From Candidatus Lernaella stagnicola (GTDB taxonomy: Bacteria > Lernaellota > Lernaellaia > Lernaellales > Lernaellaceae), in assembly GCA_030765525.1 (NCBI GenBank), contig JAVCCK010000015.1:1-64000 (forward strand): DNA of 64,000 nucleotides. The letters run 5' to 3'. Position 1 is the first letter of the stretch; each line of letters starts with the position of its first letter. The notes beneath the pieces are model-generated. The model was given only the letters and a program-made list of their open reading frames with translations. It had not been told where the DNA came from and did not search any database. A program made the position numbers and the translations under genes. Below are positions 25,218-33,262 of the stretch, piece by piece.

Positions 25218-26048
25218 TCAGCTTTTGGGCGTCTCGGACTGCGCCTTGCGGATCATACGGTCGGTCATGCGCTCGCGAATACCGGGCAGGAATCGCTGCA
25301 TCAGGTGGATGAATTTGGCCCGTGTCCCCGGAACGATCACAGCTTCGCGGCGTTCCAAGCCGCGGATCATCGCCGTGGCGATTTCGTGGGCCTGCATCAG
25401 CCCGGAGTTGCTGTTGACGGCCACCACTTCGGGTGGCTTGGTCAGGTTCGCTTCGCGCCAAAGCGGCGTATCGACTTGGGGCGGACACAGCGAAGCGACG
25501 TGGATGCCGTAGCGCTTGTATTCGCTGCGCAAAGCGTCGGACATGCCGACCATGCCGAACTTGGCGGCGCTGTACGCCGCGTAGCCGATCAAACCCACCA
25601 ACCCGCTCATCGAGGAAACGTTCACCACGAAACCGCCGTGTTCCTTCATGGCGGGCAGCAGCACCGCGCAGGTGTTTCGCGCGCCGTACAAGCTGGTTTG
25701 GATCGTTTTGTCGAAACGTTCGTACGACAACTTCTCGAAATACACCGCGCCGCCGATACCCGCGCAGTTGGCCAGAAAAAACGGCGTGCCGAAATCCTCC
25801 ACCGCCGCGCGTAGTTCCCTGTCCACGGCCAGATGGTCGGTGACGTCGAGATGAATCGCCGCGTGCCGTTGATCGGTAGAGCGTTGCGCGCGTTCCACCG
25901 CCGCGAGCGCCTCGTCGCGCTTGGCCTGGTCATCCACCGAAAATAGAAAACAATGGCCGCCGCGGCGGGCGATTTCTTCGGCCATGGCCAGGCCGATACC
26001 GCTGGTGCCGCCACTGATGTATGCCGCTTTTCCCGTGAAGTCGATCAT
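25218..26048 (-). CDS. Short-chain dehydrogenase/reductase
   Basis: A 276-aa classical SDR. The cofactor loop is SGGTSGIG (residues 12-19), with NCAGIGG at 94-100. The catalytic residues are Ser146 (region VSSMSG), Tyr159 and Lys163 (YSAAK). Overall it resembles 3-ketodihydrosphingosine-reductase-like SDRs in the 'GGTSGIGLAMAEEIARRG' start and the basic helical C-terminus (RFLPGIRERMTDRMIRKAQ), but that assignment is tentative. A long-chain ketone or fatty-acid-like substrate is possible. It stands alone, divergent from asnA with 250 bases between. Confidence 0.88.
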   Translation of the reverse strand: MIDFTGKAAYISGGTSGIGLAMAEEIARRGGHCFLFSVDDQAKRDEALAAVERAQRSTDQRHAAIHLDVTDHLAVDRELRAAVEDFGTPFFLANCAGIGGAVYFEKLSYERFDKTIQTSLYGARNTCAVLLPAMKEHGGFVVNVSSMSGLVGLIGYAAYSAAKFGMVGMSDALRSEYKRYGIHVASLCPPQVDTPLWREANLTKPPEVVAVNSNSGLMQAHEIATAMIRGLERREAVIVPGTRAKFIHLMQRFLPGIRERMTDRMIRKAQSETPKS

Positions 26049-26217
26049 TGCTTCGTCCCGGTTGGTTGGTGAGTCGAATCGCCTGGTGTCGAATCCATCC
26101 AGGGATTACTGCAAAAGTCGAGGGAAAGCAACCGAAAGCCGGGTGATATCCGGTTCGTTGCCGTTTGACATCGCATATTCGGTTACTAACTTCAAAAGTG
26201 AATCAAGAGGCGTTAAA

Positions 26218-26307
26218 ATGACTTATCGTCCCCCCAACGCCGGCGACAACCGTCCTAGTGAATCCATTTCCTTCTCCAACAGTTCAAGAGGTGAACCCAA
26301 TGGCTGA
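26218..26307 (+). CDS. Possible 29-aa leader peptide upstream of asnA
   Basis: ATG at 26218 with AAGAGG seven bases upstream. The peptide has four Asn (positions 7, 11, 21, 28) and six Ser in 29 residues. Its stop TGA (26305-26307) overlaps the asnA start codon region by eight bases, so ribosomes finishing it would be in place to start asnA. An Asn-containing leader before asparagine synthetase would suit translation-based control. No alternative hairpins were worked out. It could be chance. Confidence 0.35.
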   Translation: MTYRPPNAGDNRPSESISFSNSSRGEPNG

Positions 26308-27430
26308 CAAAAAAGCGGATTTGGCCGGCCCGGGTATCGGAACTTACGAAGAAATCGAAGCCGTTCTCCCGACCGACTATGAACCCCTGCTTGGCGTTAA
26401 GGAAACACAGGACGCCCTTTTCGCCGCCAAACGCTATATCGAGGAGGGCCTCTGCAAAGAGCTTGGCTTGCGCATGGTGCAGGTGCCGCTGATCGTCGAT
26501 CGCGATAGCGGCGTCAACGATTACCTCGACCGCGACGGCTCCCGCGGCCCCATTGAGTTTTATATCTCCAACGACCATGAGAAGAACCCGATTCATGCCC
26601 AGGTCGTGCAAGCGGCCACGAAGTGGAAACGCGTCGCTCTGAAGATGTTCGGCATGGAGCCGGGCGAGGGTTTGTGCACCGATATGAAAGCCGTGCGCAA
26701 GGATTACTTCCTCGACCACGACCACAGCGCGTACGTGGACCAGTGGGACTGGGAAAAGACCATCACCGCCGATGACCGCAACGTCGACTATCTCAAGGAC
26801 GCGGTGCGGAAGATTTGGAAGGTCCTCAAGGGCGCCGAAGTGTTCCTGTTCGAGAACTTCCCGAAACTGAAAACCGACAAATATCCGGAAATCCCCGATG
26901 AACTGGTTTTCCTGCACGCCGAGGAAATCCTCGACCGCTTTCCTGAATTACCGCGCAAACAGCGAGAAACGGCGATTCTCCAGGAGTTCCCGGCGGTCTT
27001 CATCATCGGCATCGGCTGGACGCTTAAAGACGGTTACCCGCACGAAATGCGCGCCGCCGACTACGACGACTGGGTCACGCCCACGACGTCGGCAAGCGGC
27101 GACCCCATGCACGGCCTCAACGGCGATATCCTGGTGTGGAACCCCATTACGCGCCGCCGCCATGAACTGTCTTCGATGGGCGTGCGCGTGAACGCCGAAA
27201 CCTTGAAGCGGCAACTGGAAATCACCGGGCAACTCGATTTTCTCAAGTACCCGTACCATCGGGCCATCGTCAACGGCGAGATTCCGCTGAGCGTCGGCGG
27301 CGGTATCGGGCAGTCGCGCACCTACATGTACTTGCTGCGCAAGGCCGCGCTGGGCGAAGTGAGCGTCACCGTGTGGCCGCAAGTGCTGCGCGACATGTGC
27401 GCCGAGCGCAATATCCACCTGCTTTACTAG
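26300..27430 (+). CDS. asnA: Asparagine synthetase A (aspartate-ammonia ligase)
   Basis: A 376-aa enzyme forming asparagine from aspartate, ATP and ammonia via aspartyl-AMP, a class II aminoacyl-tRNA-synthetase-like fold. Family hallmarks: RMVQVPLIVDRDSGVNDYLD, GPIEFYISNDH, ATKWKRVALKMFGMEPGEGLCTDMKAVRKD, DHDHSAYVDQWDWEKTI, and the end GGGIGQSRTYMYLLRKAALGEV. The start at 26300 follows AAGAGGTG. It is about 45 residues longer than E. coli AsnA (330), with insertions after RKIWKVLKG and in the WNPITRRRHELSS region. Ammonia-dependent rather than glutamine-dependent synthesis fits the nearby GltBD-based nitrogen assimilation. Confidence 0.96.
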   Translation: MADKKADLAGPGIGTYEEIEAVLPTDYEPLLGVKETQDALFAAKRYIEEGLCKELGLRMVQVPLIVDRDSGVNDYLDRDGSRGPIEFYISNDHEKNPIHAQVVQAATKWKRVALKMFGMEPGEGLCTDMKAVRKDYFLDHDHSAYVDQWDWEKTITADDRNVDYLKDAVRKIWKVLKGAEVFLFENFPKLKTDKYPEIPDELVFLHAEEILDRFPELPRKQRETAILQEFPAVFIIGIGWTLKDGYPHEMRAADYDDWVTPTTSASGDPMHGLNGDILVWNPITRRRHELSSMGVRVNAETLKRQLEITGQLDFLKYPYHRAIVNGEIPLSVGGGIGQSRTYMYLLRKAALGEVSVTVWPQVLRDMCAERNIHLLY

Positions 27431-27453
27431 CAAACACGCTTTAGACACAAAGG

Positions 27454-27480
27454 CCCGCCGGGACAAAACCGGCGGGTTTA
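27454..27480 (+). terminator. Terminator after asnA
   Basis: CCCGCCGG, seven-base loop, CCGGCGGG, then TTTAT. The stem is strong but the T-run is short. Confidence 0.75.
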
Positions 27481-27590
27481 TCTTCGCTTGATCTCGAATC
27501 GGGAATTCGAAAAAAATACGGCAACCGTAACCTCGCGCAGCTTCTCGATTCACACACCCGGCACGCGACTCCAACCTATTGGAGGCACGA

Positions 27591-28652
27591 ATGTCAGCGA
27601 TAAGGAAACGCGATGTGTGGTGGATGATCGGATTGGCCCTTTTACTCGTAACGTTCGTGGCACTGTTTGCCGCTTGCGGAGACGATAACGACGCCGGCGA
27701 CGACGACAACGACGCCGGCGACGACGACCGCGATCCCGCCGAAGCCGACACCCTGATCATCACGAGCGACTACGGCAATCGATACAACATCTTTGACGGC
27801 ACGACGTACGAACACCTGCTCACCGTCGAACCGCTTGTCGAAGACATGAACGGCGTGTTGGACGCGACGATCATCAGCCTGGCCGATCAGCACTTCTCGG
27901 TTTTCGCTTCCGACACGACAGAGACCGCCCACCCGCAAATATATGCCGCCGACGCCTTCAGCGGTGACGGCGTGTTGCAACTCACGTCGATCGATCGGCC
28001 CGGCATCGGCGATATCATCCCCTACGGCAACGGCATCATGTTTATCGGCACGCCCGCTGGTACGACCTCCGTGGTGCTGACCATGGATATCGAAAGCGCC
28101 GGCTCGCCTAGCGAATATCGCGGTGCGTCGTTTCGAAAAGCCGTCGATATTTACGATTGCGCCACGACCAAATGGGAAAGCCCGGACTTCTCCGCCGCCG
28201 GCTGGCATTGTTGGGACAACGAAGCGCCCGATACCGCGCAGTTCGTTACCGTCATTGCCATCGAGGACGGCGACGACAGCGAGGATTGCGGCGAGATCCT
28301 CTGGCGACGCGAACTCGAGGATCCCTCGATCAGCGACCTCTGCTTCATCAACGACGGCACGATGGTCGTGTTCAGCGTCGGCCACGAGTCCGAGGATAAG
28401 CAGATCTTCGTCGCACCCGTCGACACCGAAGACAGCGCCGTGGAAATCACGTCTTCATTCAATAACGGGCACGTGCAGAACTTCGATTGCGACCCGACTT
28501 CTTCGCGCATCGTGTACAGCGAAATGGAAGTCAATCCGAACATCTACGTGCTGGAATATGAGATCGGCGACGATCGAATTACGATTTCCTCCGACGTGAC
28601 GCAAATCACCGAGGATGGCGAGTTCCGGCGCCCGCGCTGGGTGAAAAACTAG
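27591..28652 (+). CDS. Lipoprotein of unknown function, probable beta-propeller
   Basis: A 353-aa protein. The ATG follows TTGGAGG. The signal peptide ends LFAAC (lipid Cys 29), followed by a short Asp/Asn/Ala-rich linker (about 30-50). The body has repeated blade-like stretches: TLIITSDYGNRYNIFDG, HFSVFASDTTET, DLCFINDGTMVVFSVGHESEDKQIFVAPVD, NFDCDPTSSRIVYSEME, and the end EDGEFRRPRWVKN. These resemble TolB/WD40-like propellers that report 'value, unit, time', but no family match is sure. It is flanked by terminators on both sides, so it is monocistronic. Confidence 0.75.
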   Translation: MSAIRKRDVWWMIGLALLLVTFVALFAACGDDNDAGDDDNDAGDDDRDPAEADTLIITSDYGNRYNIFDGTTYEHLLTVEPLVEDMNGVLDATIISLADQHFSVFASDTTETAHPQIYAADAFSGDGVLQLTSIDRPGIGDIIPYGNGIMFIGTPAGTTSVVLTMDIESAGSPSEYRGASFRKAVDIYDCATTKWESPDFSAAGWHCWDNEAPDTAQFVTVIAIEDGDDSEDCGEILWRRELEDPSISDLCFINDGTMVVFSVGHESEDKQIFVAPVDTEDSAVEITSSFNNGHVQNFDCDPTSSRIVYSEMEVNPNIYVLEYEIGDDRITISSDVTQITEDGEFRRPRWVKN

Positions 28653-28677
28653 CACCGACACGATTCAAAACCCGAGA

Positions 28678-28716
28678 CCGGCCGAGTTACTCGTAACTTG
28701 GTCGGTTATTTTATTT
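28678..28716 (+). terminator. Terminator after the propeller-like lipoprotein
   Basis: A 13-bp stem (CCGGCCGAGTTAC with GTAACTTGGTCGG, two G-T pairs), a two-base gap that would open to a small loop, then TTATTTTATTT. It starts 26 bases after the stop codon. Confidence 0.85.
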
Positions 28717-28830
28717 CGGCTGCGGAAAAACACGTTTTTCGGGTTGATACGTCTTCTTGAAGGTGGCAAATATGAGCCTTGCGGGAGATTGTCTTTGCGT
28801 TGACATAGTGCACGTGGAGGAACGTGGGCG

Positions 28831-28983
28831 ATGAAGGCAAAAAACTTCCTTGGTAATCTGATGCGGCCGTGTCGCGCCGTCTTGGCGCCGCCGCGTAAAG
28901 GCCGTCACGAAACGCAGCAGGACCCCTCGGAGGTCCCGGCCGAAACCCTCCGTCATTTCAGGACTTCCAAGCCGTTCCAGTAA
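28831..28983 (+). CDS. Possible small 50-aa protein upstream of serC
   Basis: ATG with GGAGG ten bases upstream. The 50-residue product is basic and Pro-rich (MRPCRAVLAPPRKGRHE...), ending at TAA 94 bases before the serC start. No family recognised. The remaining part of this 424-base spacer (28653-29076) holds the preceding terminator and serC's ribosome-binding site and nothing else that I can see. It may be a real small gene or chance. Confidence 0.25.
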   Translation: MKAKNFLGNLMRPCRAVLAPPRKGRHETQQDPSEVPAETLRHFRTSKPFQ

Positions 28984-29076
28984 TCTCAAATTTCGATTCC
29001 CAAAACTAAATCGGTAACAACTGCGTGCGCGCCGTCGTGTCTCGTGGCGGCGACACTTGTGAGAAGGAATGCGAAA

Positions 29077-30156
29077 ATGACCCATATTCACAACTTTTTT
29101 CCGGGCCCCGGCGCCCTGCCGAAGCAAGTTATTGAAAGAGTGAAAGCCGACATCCCCGAGTTCAACGGAACCGGCATGTCGTTGTTCGAATTGTCTCACC
29201 GGTCTCCGCGGTATCAGGAAGTCCACGACGACGCCTCAGCGCGGGTACGGCGGCTACTTGATGTGCCCGAAAACTTCAGCGTGTTGTGGCTGCAGGGCGG
29301 TGGCAGTATGCAGTTCGCGATGGTCCCGATGAACCTGCTCGGCGGCGATAAGAGTGCCGACTATGTGACCACCGGCACGTGGTCCCAACGCGCCATCCGC
29401 GAGGCGACGACTGTCGGGCGGGCGCGCGAAGCGGCTTCCTCGGCCCCGGATAATTTCAACTATGTGCCCAAGCAACTTGATCTGGACCCCGATGCCGCTT
29501 ACGTGCACATCACCGCGAACAATACGATCCAAGGAACCCAGTATCACCAATACCCCGACACCGGTGACGTACCGCTGGTCGCCGACATGTCCTCGGATCT
29601 GATGTGGCGTCCTTTCGACGTGAGCCGCTTCGGTATCGTCTACGGCGGCGCGCACAAAAACCTCGGGCCCGCCGGCGTCACGATCGTGATGATTCGCGAC
29701 GATATCCTCGAGCGCTGCCGGCGCGATCTACCGACGCTGCTGAGCTATCACACCCACGTCAAATACAACTCCATGTTCAACACGCCCGTCACGTTTGCCA
29801 TTTACTTCGTGCGCTACACCCTGCAATGGATCGAAGAGCAGGGCGGCCTCGTGGAAATGGAACGGCGAAACCGCGCCAAGGCGAAACTGCTCTACGAAAC
29901 GGTCGATGAATCCGGCGGCTTCTACCGGTGCCCCATTAAGCCGGAAGACCGCAGCGTCATGAACGCCGTGTTCAATCTCCCGACGCCTGAATTGGAAAAC
30001 ACGTTCATTACCCAGGCCGAGGCCCACGCTATGATGGGCTTGCGGAATCTGCCGATGAGGCCCGGTTGCCGCGTCTCCATGTACAACGCCGTGTCGCTTG
30101 ATTCGGTCCAGGTGCTGGCCGATTTCATGAAAGAGTTTCAACGCACTCACGGCTAG
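29077..30156 (+). CDS. serC: Phosphoserine aminotransferase SerC
   Basis: A 359-aa PLP enzyme converting 3-phosphohydroxypyruvate to phosphoserine with glutamate (serine and, in many bacteria, pyridoxal phosphate synthesis). It begins HNFFPGPGALP, the typical SerC N-terminus. MSLFELSHRSPRYQ and LWLQGGGSMQFAMVPMNLL are family motifs. The PLP lysine is in YGGAHKNLGPAG. The C-terminus ends MSLYNAVSL-like (RVSMYNAVSLDSVQVLADFM). The ATG at 29077 has AGAAGGA upstream. Length matches the family (about 360). It is monocistronic with a terminator after it. Confidence 0.97.
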   Translation: MTHIHNFFPGPGALPKQVIERVKADIPEFNGTGMSLFELSHRSPRYQEVHDDASARVRRLLDVPENFSVLWLQGGGSMQFAMVPMNLLGGDKSADYVTTGTWSQRAIREATTVGRAREAASSAPDNFNYVPKQLDLDPDAAYVHITANNTIQGTQYHQYPDTGDVPLVADMSSDLMWRPFDVSRFGIVYGGAHKNLGPAGVTIVMIRDDILERCRRDLPTLLSYHTHVKYNSMFNTPVTFAIYFVRYTLQWIEEQGGLVEMERRNRAKAKLLYETVDESGGFYRCPIKPEDRSVMNAVFNLPTPELENTFITQAEAHAMMGLRNLPMRPGCRVSMYNAVSLDSVQVLADFMKEFQRTHG

Positions 30157-30173
30157 GCGTGAACAAAATCCAC

Positions 30174-30208
30174 AGGGCCGGCGTCCAGCGGGTCGCGGGC
30201 CCTTTTTC
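30174..30208 (+). terminator. Terminator after serC
   Basis: AGGGCC pairs with GGCCCT around an 18-base loop with internal GGCG/CGCG pairing, then five T. It begins 17 bases after the serC stop. Confidence 0.8.
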
Positions 30209-30332
30209 GTTGTTCGGCCATCCACCTCTGGGCTCCGAGGCTTCAACACGTTAAGTGGATGCACTAGGACCCCGAAGGCTAGCGCTTCAGCGGATTGGAA
30301 TCGGTGGGTTTGTACAAATCCAGCAGTTCGCC

Positions 30333-31745
30333 CTAATTCCACGAACCGAGGATTTGCACGCCTTTTTCTTTCAATACCGCGCCGTCGCCTTCGCCGATCT
30401 CGGTGTTGAACACCGACACTGACTTCAGATGCTTCAAGCGCGCCAGCGCCGCCAAGCCCGCGGGCGTGATTTTCGTTTTATTGACGGTCAAAGACTCCAA
30501 GCGCGAACCATTAGCCGCGAGATAGGCCAAGGCTTCGTCGTCAACGTCAGATACCGAAAGGTTCAAATCCCGCAGTTCTTTCATCGGCTCGAGCGCTCGC
30601 ACAACCGCGCTCGTGATTCGCGTTCCACTGATGTCCAAGGTTTCAAGTTTCCGCAAGTGCGGCGCCAGTGCCGCGATGCCCGCGTTCGTGACGGGATTGC
30701 CGGAAAGAAACAACTGGCGCAGCTCGGTTTGCGGAGCCAATAGCGCCAGGCTTTCATCAGTCAACTCTGTACGACTTAAATCCAAACAGCGTAAGAGCGG
30801 GCAACCGGCAATATCTTGCATCATCCCGGGATCGACACGGTTTCCTGTCAGGTCGAGCTGTTCCAGGTAGGGAAGCTTCATGATCTCCCGCGTTGCGCTG
30901 CGACCAAGATGGAGATGCGTGGCCGTAAGCGAACGCAGCGAGCCGCTTGTCCGGAGGTGACGCAGCCCCTCGCCCGGAAAAGGGATATAGGACGGTAACG
31001 TTAGGCTGTGCAGGTCGGGCAGGCTTCCCACGACTCGCAAAAACTCTTCGCCCACGAAAAGATTTGAAACGTACAAGTAGCGCAGCGACTTCATCCCGGC
31101 GAGCGCTCGCACGGCTCCCGACCCGAGTTCGTCAATTAAGGATTTGTTGAATTCCAATGCACCGATACTCAGCCCGGTGATATTCGTGTTTTGGGAAAGA
31201 GAGACTATTAGAGAGTTTGCGTAACTAGAGTTCGTGTCGACGAAGATGCTTTTTTCACCTAAGGAGTTGAGATTCGATAAATGTTTCAGCGACGCAAAGT
31301 CGAGACTCGCGGTCGGCGGCCGGTCGAGCCGGATACTCAACGACGGAGAGGGGAGTTCGGCTAACGCTTCCACAATCGCCGGCTCACCCAACTGCGCGAG
31401 ATTCAAATGCACGCAAACGATTGCCTGCCGGTTGGCGCGCAACCAAGCGGCAATCGGTTCGGCATCGTCCGGAACATCGCGGTAGAAAATCGCATTAGCC
31501 GGGGCGCCGCTCGAGGCTTGGCCGAACGGAAGCGTTTCCACCGCGGCAGGGTCGAGGACGGGACGGCCGTTCGCGTCGACGAGAACCGCGCAGCCGAAGG
31601 AATTGGTAAAAGCCCAGTCTCCCGGCAGTGTTTGGTAACCCCATTTGGTCGAAGTGCCACATCCCGAATATCCGCCGCTGCAGGCGGTCATACCTACAAG
31701 GAACAGAGCGAGAATACTTATGACGATCGTGCCGAATCTTGCCAT
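30333..31745 (-). CDS. Leucine-rich-repeat lipoprotein
   Basis: A 470-aa protein. The ATG at 31745 follows AGGAG. The signal peptide ends VGMTAC (lipid Cys 22). Unlike the other lipoproteins here it has no Asp tract but a Gly/Cys/Ser segment. From about residue 150 to the end it is built of 23-25-residue leucine-rich repeats of ribonuclease-inhibitor-like form: LEQLDLTGNRVDPGMMQDIAG, LRCLDLSRTELTDESLALLAP, LRQLFLSGNPVTNAGIAALAP, LETLDISGTRITSAVVRALEP and so on, at least ten. Such lipoproteins usually bind proteins at the cell surface. Partner unknown. It is monocistronic, upstream of nothing on its strand within 170 bases. Confidence 0.9.
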   Translation of the reverse strand: MARFGTIVISILALFLVGMTACSGGYSGCGTSTKWGYQTLPGDWAFTNSFGCAVLVDANGRPVLDPAAVETLPFGQASSGAPANAIFYRDVPDDAEPIAAWLRANRQAIVCVHLNLAQLGEPAIVEALAELPSPSLSIRLDRPPTASLDFASLKHLSNLNSLGEKSIFVDTNSSYANSLIVSLSQNTNITGLSIGALEFNKSLIDELGSGAVRALAGMKSLRYLYVSNLFVGEEFLRVVGSLPDLHSLTLPSYIPFPGEGLRHLRTSGSLRSLTATHLHLGRSATREIMKLPYLEQLDLTGNRVDPGMMQDIAGCPLLRCLDLSRTELTDESLALLAPQTELRQLFLSGNPVTNAGIAALAPHLRKLETLDISGTRITSAVVRALEPMKELRDLNLSVSDVDDEALAYLAANGSRLESLTVNKTKITPAGLAALARLKHLKSVSVFNTEIGEGDGAVLKEKGVQILGSWN

Positions 31746-31824
31746 TCCTGAACTCCTGGAATTCAGGATACACAAAAACCGGCGCCGGCCAAACCCGGCC
31801 GATTATCACAAGGCGACGTACGGA

Positions 31825-32028
31825 TCAGTCTTCGTATTTGAACGAGATCTTCACCCGGACACGAAACGCGACAACCTTGTTTTCTTCGACCTTCATGTCC
31901 ATGGCGCTAACCTCCGCGATGCGCAAATCGCGAAGCGACTCCCCGGCCTTCTCCACGGCGGTGCGGGCCGCTTCCTCCCACGAAGTCACAGAAGAGCCGA
32001 CAAGTTCGACGATTTTATACGTGCTCAT
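31825..32028 (-). CDS. Dodecin family flavin-binding protein
   Basis: A 67-aa protein with the full dodecin pattern: YKIVELVGSS, TSWEEAARTAVEKAGESLRDLR, and a closing beta hairpin (VAFRVRVKISFKYED). Dodecins form hollow dodecamers that store or buffer flavins (or CoA/flavin pairs in some bacteria). The ATG follows AAAGGAGA. It stands alone between the LRR lipoprotein and the hydrolase, all leftward, so it may be read from its own promoter in the 219-base gap. Confidence 0.93.
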   Translation of the reverse strand: MSTYKIVELVGSSVTSWEEAARTAVEKAGESLRDLRIAEVSAMDMKVEENKVVAFRVRVKISFKYED

Positions 32029-32247
32029 GAATTTCTCCTTTCCGCGTCCGGCGTGGACCACGGATGATCGCTGACGGGGGCGGCGGCGCAAGGATGACGA
32101 ATTCAATGGATGCAATGCATGGTGTGTTCCCCAAATCCCGACGGCTTGTTAATACATCAAATATAACAACGCGGCGGGCCGAACCTAGTCTCCGGAGGGA
32201 AAAAAGGATGCAATCGGTCGTCGCCGAAACAGGGGAAACCGGAATGG

Positions 32248-33144
32248 CTAATCGCTTGGCGTATTCCGTGTGAGAAAATCGATCAGCAAAGCGTTCGTTT
32301 CCTCGGGATATTCTTGTTGCACCCAATGCGAACAGGCGGGGAGGAAGTGAATCTCGTACGGAGCGTCCACGTAGTGTTCCATCCCCTCCGTCAACTCCTT
32401 GCCCAAGGCGCGATCGTCTTCTCCCCAGATCACCTGCGTCGGAACGGCGATGTTGGGCGACCTTTCCGCCTTGCGTCCGGACCGGAAATTGCGAAAAGCC
32501 GCGCGGTAATAATTGAGGCCGGCCGTAAGCGCTCCCGGTCGCTTCATGGGCTCGGCGAAGGCGGCGATTACTTCGTCGGGAAACATCTCTTTACGAATCG
32601 CCCACCCGCGGAACGCCCGCGCGAATTGCGTATCGATGTCCGCGCGCATCAGCCGCTCGGGCAGCCAGGGGATCTGGAAGAAAAACATGTACCACGACCG
32701 TCGTAACTGGCGCGGACTACGAAAAAGACGACGCATGAAAATGCGCGGATGCGGCGCGTTGAGAATCGAGAGCGAACGCAGTATGTCCGGATGGTGCGCG
32801 GCCACGTCCCAGGCCACCGCACCGCCCCAGTCGTGAGCGATCAGGTGTGCCGGCTCGCCGCCCAGCGCTTTGATGATGCCCACCACGTCGCGACGCAAAT
32901 GGTCGGCGTGATAGGCCGCCACACCGTTGGGCTTCTCGCTCTCGTTGAAACCCCGCATGTCGACGGCTACGGCGCGGTAACCGGCGCGGGCTAAGGCGCG
33001 AAGTTGGTATCGCCAGGAAAACCAGTTTTCCGGAAAGCCGTGCAGCAACAACGCGAGCGGACCGGCGCCTTCGGTCACGGCATGAAAACGGATGGCGTTG
33101 GCCGTGAAAAATTCGTGCTGCCAAGCGGGGTCGTTGAATTTCAT
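32248..33144 (-). CDS. Alpha/beta hydrolase of the epoxide-hydrolase/haloalkane-dehalogenase group
   Basis: A 298-aa enzyme. HGFPENWFSWRYQ (residues 35-47) carries the oxyanion-hole HG-P motif of epoxide hydrolases. The nucleophile elbow is Asp105 in HDWGG, so the enzyme uses Asp rather than Ser. The acid GEDDRAL and the final His in ACSHWVQQEYP complete the triad. The cap domain is at about 130-215. Hydrolysis of an epoxide or C-halogen bond is expected; substrate unknown. It is divergent from the acyl-CoA synthetase with about 118 bases between, suggesting a shared control region for lipid-type substrates. Confidence 0.93.
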   Translation of the reverse strand: MKFNDPAWQHEFFTANAIRFHAVTEGAGPLALLLHGFPENWFSWRYQLRALARAGYRAVAVDMRGFNESEKPNGVAAYHADHLRRDVVGIIKALGGEPAHLIAHDWGGAVAWDVAAHHPDILRSLSILNAPHPRIFMRRLFRSPRQLRRSWYMFFFQIPWLPERLMRADIDTQFARAFRGWAIRKEMFPDEVIAAFAEPMKRPGALTAGLNYYRAAFRNFRSGRKAERSPNIAVPTQVIWGEDDRALGKELTEGMEHYVDAPYEIHFLPACSHWVQQEYPEETNALLIDFLTRNTPSD

Positions 33145-33262
33145 GTCACCGCATTCTCCCTGAAATTCTAGAGTGAGGGGAAATGTCAATTACGTCAACT
33201 GCAACCGCGGTGGGGCGTGGTTAGGTTTCGGCATCAGCAAAAATTTTCGCCGGGAGGAACTC

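Noticed and set aside
28800-28822. TTGACA at 28800-28805 as a serC promoter
   Set aside because: No acceptable -10 at 16-18 bases downstream.
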